A stretch of 43,862 nucleotides of DNA from Methylopumilus sp036567085 (GTDB lineage Bacteria > Pseudomonadota > Gammaproteobacteria > Burkholderiales > Methylophilaceae): positions 1 to 43,862 of the forward strand of contig DATCVG010000015.1 in the NCBI GenBank assembly GCA_036567085.1, in the 5' to 3' direction. The translations under genes were made by a program, and so were the position numbers. The notes under the pieces are model-generated. The model saw nothing but the letters and a program-made list of their open reading frames with translations, did not search any database and had not been told where the DNA came from. Positions 1 through 6,300 of this stretch are shown in pieces; the first letter of the stretch is position 1; each line of letters opens with the position of its first letter.

Positions 1-750
1 CTTCCAGTCAAAGAGTGGTTATCAATCGATCGCTATGCATTGCATTTAACGCATCAACTTCAAGATCATATTAAACAAGATTATGCGTCCTACGAATTTC
101 ATTTAGGGATGCAAAAATTTGTAAGTTTTTGTTCTGAAGACCTAGGTGGTTTCTATCTTGATATCTTAAAAGATCGACTTTACACATCAAATGAAAATTC
201 AAAAGAAAGACGCGCTGCACAAAGTGCAATCTTTCATATTTCGCATGCCCTAATGAGATTGATGGCGCCTGTTTTAAGTTTCACCGCAGATGAAATTTGG
301 CAGATTCTCATGCCAGAAAGTGATGAATTAGTATTTATGGATGTATGGTATGACATTCCAGCTCATGAGTTGAATACTAGAGAGCTATTAGCTTGGGGAC
401 ATATTATTCAGGTGCGCGCTATTGCTAATAAAAAAATTGAAGAGTTACGTGAAAAAGGTTTAGTCGGCTCTTCACTTCAAGCTGAGATTGACATTTACGC
501 ATCAGGTGACATTTATCAATCCTTGTCGTTACTTCAGGAAGATCTTAAGTTTGCGATGATTACATCGCATGCGAAGCTTCATGAAAGACAGGGTGATTTA
601 CATATCGATGTTCGCGCAAGCCAGTATATGAAATGTGATCGATGTTGGCATTATCAAAAAGAAGTTGGATCACATCATGAACATCCAACTATTTGCAATC
701 GATGTATTAGTAATCTTTTTGAAAAAGGTGAAGTAAGATTACATGCTTAA
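1..750 (+). CDS. ileS: Isoleucyl-tRNA synthetase, C-terminal part (5' end outside window)
   Basis: The enzyme charges tRNA-Ile with isoleucine in the cytoplasm. The reading frame is open from base 1, so only the last 249 residues are present. They cover the helical anticodon-binding domain and the C-terminal zinc finger, seen as KCDRCWH followed about 17 residues later by ICNRC. Those paired cysteines are typical of bacterial IleRS. The HIGH and KMSKS catalytic motifs lie upstream of the window. The stop codon overlaps the lspA start by 8 bp, and ileS-lspA is a very common bacterial pair. The TTG at position 40 is an internal leucine codon, not a start. Confidence 0.95.
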   Translation, partial: LPVKEWLSIDRYALHLTHQLQDHIKQDYASYEFHLGMQKFVSFCSEDLGGFYLDILKDRLYTSNENSKERRAAQSAIFHISHALMRLMAPVLSFTADEIWQILMPESDELVFMDVWYDIPAHELNTRELLAWGHIIQVRAIANKKIEELREKGLVGSSLQAEIDIYASGDIYQSLSLLQEDLKFAMITSHAKLHERQGDLHIDVRASQYMKCDRCWHYQKEVGSHHEHPTICNRCISNLFEKGEVRLHA

Positions 751-1210
751 GTATATTGTGATTGCATTCTTGATTTTTATTTTGGATTTCATATCCAAAC
801 AATGGATATTTAACCACCTAGATTTTGGAAGTGCTTTAGTGATAACTCCATTTTTTAATATTGTGCATTTTCAAAATACAGGCGCTGCCTTTAGTTTTTT
901 AAGTGAAGCCTCTGGCTGGCAGAGATATTTCTTTATCGTCGTTTCATTGATCGCAATTGTTATCATAATTCGATTAATGCGTAAGCGATTAAAACATCCA
1001 TTATCATGTCTAGCACTCGCTTTCATACTTGGTGGAGCTATAGGTAATTTGTGTGACAGAAGCTATTATGGCTTTGTGATCGATTTCATTTATGTTCACT
1101 ATGAAGCTTATTACTGGCCAGCATTTAATGTGGCAGATAGTTTTATTTCAATAGGCGTCGCTTTAATTCTTTATGATGCATTCAAAAACAAAAAACCTTT
1201 ATTAAGTTAA
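743..1210 (+). CDS. lspA: Lipoprotein signal peptidase II
   Basis: LspA is the inner-membrane aspartyl peptidase that cuts the signal peptide from diacylglyceryl prolipoproteins. The 155-residue protein has four hydrophobic segments (about 4-20, 62-78, 88-105 and 127-145). It carries the family signature NTGAAFSFL near residue 45 and the two catalytic aspartates, Asp114 in FVIDF and Asp132 in FNVADS. The ATG at 743 sits inside the end of ileS, so translation is probably coupled. LspA would process the lipoprotein LptE encoded later in this window. Length and motifs are normal. Confidence 0.96.
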   Translation: MLKYIVIAFLIFILDFISKQWIFNHLDFGSALVITPFFNIVHFQNTGAAFSFLSEASGWQRYFFIVVSLIAIVIIIRLMRKRLKHPLSCLALAFILGGAIGNLCDRSYYGFVIDFIYVHYEAYYWPAFNVADSFISIGVALILYDAFKNKKPLLS

Positions 1211-1212
1211 TT

Positions 1213-1851
1213 ATGCCTGACTGGAAAAAATTGATAGAAGGTAAGATCGCTCTTGCTAAAAAGGGCTTAAAACGAGACGAACCCAATCAAAATGATCGCA
1301 TTCCTGCAGGGCAAACACTCACGACTAAATTCCCAATACTTGATTTGGGCATTAGACCCGAAGTGGATGAAAGTAATTGGAAATTAAAAGTGTTTGGTCT
1401 TGTTGAAAAAGAGATAGATTTAGACTGGATGTCCTTATTGAAACTCCCTCAAACAAAAGATATTTCAGATTTTCACTGCGTGACACGCTGGTCCATGTTG
1501 GATGTGCCATGGGAGGGTGTTTTAGCAAGAGATATATTAGCCTTAGCTAAGCCATTAGATAAGGCTAATTTTGTGACGCTTCATAGTTATGACGATTACA
1601 CAACTAATATCCCATTAGAAGTAATATTAGATGATGATGTGATTGTTGCGCACCACGTTTTTAATAAGCCGTTAGAAAATGAACATGGCGGCCCAGTGAG
1701 ATTAGTCGTGCCTAAACGTTATGCATGGAAAAGTGCAAAGTGGCTAAAAGCCATTGAATTACACGCTGAAGATAGGCCGGGCTTTTGGGAAATCCGAGGC
1801 TATCATAATGATGCTGATCCATGGCTTGAAGAGCGTTTTTCAGAAAATTAG
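1213..1851 (+). CDS. Sulfite-oxidase-like molybdopterin-dependent oxidoreductase
   Basis: This is a 212-residue single-domain protein of the oxidoreductase molybdopterin-binding family (sulfite oxidase/YedY fold, COG2041). The probable molybdenum-ligating cysteine is Cys89 in DFHCVTRWS. The motifs HGGPVRLVVP and YAWKSAKWLKAIEL further on are typical of the family. I see no signal peptide or Tat motif, so it is probably cytoplasmic, unlike MsrP. It starts 2 bp after lspA and is probably cotranscribed with it. No haem partner or MsrQ-like membrane subunit is nearby. The substrate cannot be deduced; assignment to the family is secure, the function is not. Confidence 0.85.
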   Translation: MPDWKKLIEGKIALAKKGLKRDEPNQNDRIPAGQTLTTKFPILDLGIRPEVDESNWKLKVFGLVEKEIDLDWMSLLKLPQTKDISDFHCVTRWSMLDVPWEGVLARDILALAKPLDKANFVTLHSYDDYTTNIPLEVILDDDVIVAHHVFNKPLENEHGGPVRLVVPKRYAWKSAKWLKAIELHAEDRPGFWEIRGYHNDADPWLEERFSEN

Positions 1852-1862
1852 CAATTAATTTC

Positions 1863-1871
1863 TGTTACAAT
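1863..1871 (+). promoter_or_regulatory. Possible extended -10 promoter for the metal cassette
   Basis: TGTTACAAT resembles an extended -10 (TGn plus TACAAT). It ends 9 bp before the ATG at 1881, so a transcript from it would have almost no leader, and no Shine-Dalgarno is visible before that ATG. No good -35 is present. It is weak evidence that the cassette has its own promoter. Confidence 0.3.
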
Positions 1872-1880
1872 TTACCGACT

Positions 1881-2258
1881 ATGAAAAATGCATACAAAAA
1901 AATAGGAAGCTGGATTGCGATTTTTGCAATGCTTTTAACATCCTTTATGCCATTCATTTCACACGCAGTTGAGTTAAAAAATAACCTTCATAATGTTGAA
2001 AGAGTTTGTACCTCTCAAGGCATTAAATTTGTTTCGACGCAAAATCAGAATCCAGATAAAAATCATGCAGGCATTAATCTGACGCATTGTGCTTATTGTT
2101 CGATAGCTTCAGACAAGAGTTATTTGCCAGAAGGTAATATCCAATTAGAATTAACTTTAATTCCCAATGCTGCAAAATTTTTCCTAGAATACGAATCTCC
2201 AATACTTCAGTCTTACTTTAGATCTTCTCACCCTCCTCAAGCTCCACCAGTTATTTAA
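1881..2258 (+). CDS. DUF2946 family exported protein
   Basis: This is a 125-residue protein with a clear N-terminal signal peptide (about residues 1-29, ending SHA). The mature part carries Cys43, His62 and a THCAYC motif (His69, Cys70, Cys73), which could bind a metal ion. The C-terminus is proline-rich (SSHPPQAPPVI). This pattern fits DUF2946, a family of small proteobacterial periplasmic proteins often encoded next to copper-linked TonB-dependent receptors. No enzymatic function is known. The next gene is such a receptor, which supports a role in metal handling. The family call is from the motif layout and is fairly confident; the role is inferred. Confidence 0.75.
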   Translation: MKNAYKKIGSWIAIFAMLLTSFMPFISHAVELKNNLHNVERVCTSQGIKFVSTQNQNPDKNHAGINLTHCAYCSIASDKSYLPEGNIQLELTLIPNAAKFFLEYESPILQSYFRSSHPPQAPPVI

Positions 2259-2278
2259 TCTGTCTATTAATGCATTAC

Positions 2279-2305
2279 TTGTGCAGAAATTTGCACAATT
2301 TTTTT
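2279..2305 (+). terminator. Hairpin plus T-tract between DUF2946 and receptor genes
   Basis: A perfect 7-bp inverted repeat TTGTGCA / TGCACAA with a 6-nt loop is followed at once by seven T residues. This has the form of a rho-independent terminator, but only 22 bp separate it from the receptor start codon. It may be an attenuator within the operon or a protein-binding palindrome instead. The stem has only three G-C pairs, so termination would be partial. Confidence 0.5.
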
Positions 2306-2327
2306 CTATTGTATAGAGATTGATTAA

Positions 2328-4589
2328 ATGATTTTGAAGAAAATTATTCCTACTATTTTATATTTATTTGTTATGCCATCAGCCATGTCTGGAGAGACAT
2401 CTGATTTAGTTACCGGCACTATTACAGTGAAAGATTCTCTAATCGATAGCCGCATCATGAAATTTCCGGCTACCGTTGAAACCTATGACAAAAAGCAAAT
2501 TGAAGAGAGTGTTAACGCTGCAACACCTGCGCAAACTTTAAAATACCTGCCCAGTATTCAAGTGAGGGAGAGGTCTATTGGCGATAGAAACGGTATTATT
2601 TCGTCAAGAACTATAGGAAGCATATCTAGCGCACAAAGCATGCTTTATGCAGATGGCGTCCTTTTATCTAATTTACTTGGGAATTCATTTTCATATCCTC
2701 CAAGGTGGGGCATGGTAAATCCGGAAGAAATACAAAGGATAAGTATGATGTATGGGCCTTTTTCTTCATTTTACGCAGGAAATTCAATGGGGGGTTTGAT
2801 CAATATCGAAACACGAATGCCTGAAAAATTTGAAAGTCATGCTGGTGTACAAACTTTTTTTCAAAACTTTAAGCTTTATGGAACAAATCAAAATGAGAGC
2901 GGACATCGTGAATTTATTTCCTTAGGAAATAAGGTTAATGATTTTAGTTTTTGGGCGAGTATGAATAGACTTGAAAATACGGCACAGCCTCTTGATTTTT
3001 CGATTGCCAATCTCAGTTCATCTGAAGCAGGAGCAGAAACTCCTGTGACAGGCGCTTATCAGGATAAGGGCATTTTAAATCAGGATAGAGTTATTTTTGG
3101 TGCAACAGCGATCGATACTTCTATTCAGAAAAATGGAAAATTTAAAGGCCAGTATGAATTTTTAAATCAATCTAAGCTCACCTATACGATTGGCTTGTGG
3201 GATCTTGATAGTAGACAGAATGTAGAAAGTTATATTAAGGATAATAATGGCAATTCAATTTATGGTGGAAGTGTGAACTTTAATAATAAATCTTATGCTG
3301 TAGCAAGAATGAATCCAGCTCAGGCAGAAGCGCTTCATGTGATGCAATCGATTGATTTTAAATCTAATGATAAAGGCTTCTTTAATTGGCAAATGACACT
3401 ATCTGATTATAATTACTCTAGGGACTTGAGTAATCGATCAAATTTAACTGGAACTTCTAATACTAATCCTTATATTACAAAAACAGGTCAGATCACGGAT
3501 CTTTCTGGTACAGGTTGGACAGTATTCGAAAGTCGCGTCACTTTGCGTCCAAAAGATCACATCATTGATCTGGGATATCATTTAGATTATTACCATTTAA
3601 GGCAAATAATAAATGCATCTAGTGATTGGATGGGCTCACAAAAAGGAGCTTTTAATTCCTTATCTTCCGGCAATACGAAAACGCATGCAGTTTATATTCA
3701 AGATAAGTGGCAAATAACGCCAGAATGGGCGCTTACACTAGGAGCTCGTCAAGAACATTATGAGGTTTATGATGGAGCAAACCAAAATACTACAAATCTT
3801 GCTAGGTATGAGGACAGATCTAGAAATACCTTTTCTCCCAAGTTATCTTTAAGTTTCGAACCAATGCCGGCATGGGGCTTTCGGGCCGCTTTTGGCAAAG
3901 CATACCGATTTCCAACCGTTACCGAGCTATTCCAACAGATAACAGATAACAACACCATTGTTACGAATAACCCAAATTTAAAACCTGAAGAGATTTATTC
4001 CGCTGAAATAACTGCAGAGCGTCGTTTTGTGAATGGTCTTGCGAGAGCTAGTCTTTTTAGAGAAGACAGGTATGACGCATTAATTTCTCAAACAAATATT
4101 TCGAGGATTGGTACTTCAAGTACTTATATTCAGAATGTAGACCATGTCAGAATACACGGCATTGAATTAGCAACTGAATGGAACAACATAATGATTCCTA
4201 AACTTGATGTGTTAGCTAACGCGACCTTAATTGATTCAGAAATTTTGAAGAATGATGCAGCACCTTCTTTTATTAATAAAAATTTACCTCGTATCCCAAG
4301 GCAGCTATATAAAGCTGTAGCAACATATCGAGTTAGTGAAGATTTCACAATGAGTTTAGCTGCAAGATATAGCGGGCGCCAATTTATACAATTGGATAAT
4401 TCAGATATCAATCCAGAGACATATCAGGGCGCTAGTCGATTTTTATTTGTAGATGCAAAAGCAAATTATAAATTTAAAGACAGGTGGACGGCATCATTGG
4501 GAGTTGATAATATTTTTAATGATCAAGCTTTTGTTCATCATCCATTTCCTCAAAGAACAGGCTATGCCCAAGTTAAATTCGATTATTAA
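2328..4589 (+). CDS. TonB-dependent outer-membrane receptor, probably for copper
   Basis: The 753-residue protein is a ligand-gated outer-membrane beta-barrel transporter powered by TonB. A signal peptide covers about residues 1-22. The plug domain (about 40-165) is recognisable from TVETYDKKQIEESVNAATP and MYGPFSSFYAGNSMGGLINIETR. The rest is barrel, with the typical late motif FGKAYRFPTVTELFQ, and it ends in an aromatic residue (QVKFDY), as needed for BAM insertion. It stands between a DUF2946 gene and a His/Cys-rich secreted protein, so a copper ligand is the best guess. Methylotrophs also use such receptors for lanthanides or siderophore-like chelates, which the sequence alone cannot exclude. 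Confidence 0.85.
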   Translation: MILKKIIPTILYLFVMPSAMSGETSDLVTGTITVKDSLIDSRIMKFPATVETYDKKQIEESVNAATPAQTLKYLPSIQVRERSIGDRNGIISSRTIGSISSAQSMLYADGVLLSNLLGNSFSYPPRWGMVNPEEIQRISMMYGPFSSFYAGNSMGGLINIETRMPEKFESHAGVQTFFQNFKLYGTNQNESGHREFISLGNKVNDFSFWASMNRLENTAQPLDFSIANLSSSEAGAETPVTGAYQDKGILNQDRVIFGATAIDTSIQKNGKFKGQYEFLNQSKLTYTIGLWDLDSRQNVESYIKDNNGNSIYGGSVNFNNKSYAVARMNPAQAEALHVMQSIDFKSNDKGFFNWQMTLSDYNYSRDLSNRSNLTGTSNTNPYITKTGQITDLSGTGWTVFESRVTLRPKDHIIDLGYHLDYYHLRQIINASSDWMGSQKGAFNSLSSGNTKTHAVYIQDKWQITPEWALTLGARQEHYEVYDGANQNTTNLARYEDRSRNTFSPKLSLSFEPMPAWGFRAAFGKAYRFPTVTELFQQITDNNTIVTNNPNLKPEEIYSAEITAERRFVNGLARASLFREDRYDALISQTNISRIGTSSTYIQNVDHVRIHGIELATEWNNIMIPKLDVLANATLIDSEILKNDAAPSFINKNLPRIPRQLYKAVATYRVSEDFTMSLAARYSGRQFIQLDNSDINPETYQGASRFLFVDAKANYKFKDRWTASLGVDNIFNDQAFVHHPFPQRTGYAQVKFDY

Positions 4590-5760
4590 TTTTTTTTATA
4601 AATTATTATTATTAATTTTAATTAATGATTTAAATTCAGCTATTGCTCATGAGGGCCATAGTCATGGGCCCTCAGTTGTTGCCTCGATTTCATTTGATGA
4701 GTCAGGAACTTTATGGCGAGTGAGAGAGCAACAGGGATTTGTTGTCGTTGACTCATCAAATGATCAAGGAATTAATTTCTCGAAAGCTATAAATATAAAT
4801 ACTGAATTGCAGCAAATAGGAACATCAGGGGATGCAAAACCCAAAATTGCTATTGGCCCTGAAGGAAATATTTATGTGACTTGGACTCAGGCACTTTCAA
4901 AGCCTTATTCCGGGTATATATGGTTTGCGAGATCAAAAGATCATGGCAAAACTTTTGAATTGCCTCAGATTGTTCATCAAGATAAATCAGAAATAACACA
5001 TCGTTTTGATGTAATTAATGTAAATAAAAACGGACGAATATTTATAGCATGGATAGACAAGCGCGATTTGGAAAACGCCAAACTTCAAAACAAAACTAAA
5101 GAGTATAAAGGTGCAGCCCTGTATTATTCTGTTTCAGAAAATTTTGGGGAATCATTTAAAATTGAGAAAAAAATTATTGATAGTAGTTGTGAATGTTGCA
5201 GAATTGCTCTAACAAATGATAGCGCCGGAAACGTTATTGCCATGTGGCGACAGCTCTATGAAAAAGGTATAAGAGATCACGCAATAGCAAAAATTGATAC
5301 AAAAGATAAAATTATTGTAAATAGAGCTACATTCGGCGGTTGGAGAATTGATGCATGTCCCCATCACGGTCCAGCAATAACAAAAGGAAGTGACTGGGGT
5401 TATCACATGGCTTGGTTTGATGGTGGAGAGAAAGCAGGTTTATTTTATGCGCGAATGGATGGTGTAGCTTGGGTAAGTTCTCCACCTAAAAAATTTGGAA
5501 ATACAAATTTTCAGCCAAGCCACCCGTCACTGCTAAGTATCAATGAAAAAGTTTATTTGGCTTGGAAAGAAATCAATGAATTTGGTAGCTATATTGTTTT
5601 ATCTGTGTCAGAAGATGGTGGAAAAACCTGGCTAGAATCTAAGGTAATTAAAAAAACTGATGGCGTTTCAGACTATCCAGAGCTTATTCAATTTAACAAT
5701 AAAGTCTTTCTTTCTTGGAACACCATCAAAGATGGCTATCAATTAATATCACTAGAATAG
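4564..5760 (+). CDS. Secreted Asp-box (BNR/sialidase-like) beta-propeller with metal-binding motifs
   Basis: The chosen ATG gives a 398-residue protein with a signal peptide (about 1-28, ending SAIA). The mature N-terminus is HEGHSHG, a His-rich potential metal site. At least four Asp-box-like repeats are visible (SNDQGINF, SKDHGKTF, SENFGESF, SEDGGKTW), indicating a sialidase-type propeller. I see no convincing sialidase arginine triad. Cys209, Cys211 and Cys212 form CECCR, and Cys265 lies in DACPHHGP; together they could bind copper or form disulfides. The frame is open upstream to 4453, but those codons overlap the receptor and would precede the signal peptide. It overlaps the receptor gene by 26 bp. 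Function is unknown; a periplasmic or surface metal-binding role is inferred. Confidence 0.75.
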   Translation: MPKLNSIINFFYKLLLLILINDLNSAIAHEGHSHGPSVVASISFDESGTLWRVREQQGFVVVDSSNDQGINFSKAININTELQQIGTSGDAKPKIAIGPEGNIYVTWTQALSKPYSGYIWFARSKDHGKTFELPQIVHQDKSEITHRFDVINVNKNGRIFIAWIDKRDLENAKLQNKTKEYKGAALYYSVSENFGESFKIEKKIIDSSCECCRIALTNDSAGNVIAMWRQLYEKGIRDHAIAKIDTKDKIIVNRATFGGWRIDACPHHGPAITKGSDWGYHMAWFDGGEKAGLFYARMDGVAWVSSPPKKFGNTNFQPSHPSLLSINEKVYLAWKEINEFGSYIVLSVSEDGGKTWLESKVIKKTDGVSDYPELIQFNNKVFLSWNTIKDGYQLISLE

Positions 5761-5765
5761 GCTAT

Positions 5766-6227
5766 ATGAAATTAAAGATTCTTTTAATATTTTTGTTTTT
5801 TTCGAATTTTTCATTTGCATATGATTTTATGCCGTTTGATATCAATACTCGAAAAGCTATTGAGACGAAATATCTCAATCAGCCTTTGATTATTTCTTTT
5901 TGGTCTATTGATTGCCCATATTGTATAGAAGACCTTAAAAAACTTGGTAAAGTCCTCACTAAAAATACAAGCGTTAAATTAATCACAGTATGTGTAGATG
6001 GAAAAGAGTCTGCTAAAAAAGCTGAAAGAATTTTAAGTCAGGCAAATCTCCCTCAGCATGAACAATATCAATATGCAGAGGTTGATGAAGATAGGCTCAG
6101 ATATAGTATTGATCCAAATTGGTACGGTGAGCTTCCTAGAACATACTTTTATGATGCAACGCATCAAGTTACTGCATTAAGTGGAAAAATCTCTAAAGCA
6201 TTTCTCGATAAATGGTTTAAAAAATAA
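5766..6227 (+). CDS. Exported thioredoxin-like (TlpA/redoxin-type) protein
   Basis: From the ATG at 5766 this is a 153-residue protein with a signal peptide (about 1-18, ending SFA). It has a thioredoxin fold with active site WSIDCPYC (Cys50, Cys53) and a probable cis-proline in GELPRTYF. The CPYC centre is glutaredoxin-like, whereas TlpA/ResA proteins usually have a CxPC centre. It begins 5 bp after the propeller gene, so it belongs to the same transcript. A plausible role is keeping the cysteines of the neighbouring CxCC propeller or DUF2946 protein reduced, or delivering metal. Upstream in-frame codons overlap the previous gene and were excluded. Confidence 0.82.
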   Translation: MKLKILLIFLFFSNFSFAYDFMPFDINTRKAIETKYLNQPLIISFWSIDCPYCIEDLKKLGKVLTKNTSVKLITVCVDGKESAKKAERILSQANLPQHEQYQYAEVDEDRLRYSIDPNWYGELPRTYFYDATHQVTALSGKISKAFLDKWFKK

Positions 6228-6240
6228 TTCCATAAACTGA

Positions 6241-6268
6241 TTGAAATTTATCAATTTATCCCCATTTA
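6241..6268 (+). promoter_or_regulatory. Sigma-32 (RpoH) heat-shock promoter of clpB
   Basis: TTGAAA at 6241-6246 and CCCCATTTA at 6260-6268 are separated by 13 bp. This matches the enterobacterial sigma-32 consensus (TTGAAA, 11-16 bp, CCCCATnT) almost perfectly. Transcription would start near 6275, leaving a leader of about 25 nt. The leader contains a Shine-Dalgarno GAGGA at 6290-6294, ahead of the ATG at 6301. Confidence 0.85.
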
Positions 6269-6300
6269 ACATGTATTAGACTAATTTATGAGGAATTATT

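Noticed and set aside
2259..2327. Cobalamin or other riboswitch ahead of the TonB receptor
   Set aside because: The gap is only 69 bp and holds just a short hairpin; no B12-box-like sequence is seen.
4453..4563. In-frame upstream extension of the propeller gene with an internal hydrophobic stretch
   Set aside because: It lies wholly inside the receptor gene in another frame, and the ATG at 4564 gives a normal signal peptide right at the start.
2328..4589. Receptor as a lanthanide importer (LutH-type), given the likely methylotroph
   Set aside because: No lut-type ABC genes or xoxF nearby, and the DUF2946 neighbour points to copper; kept only as an alternative.
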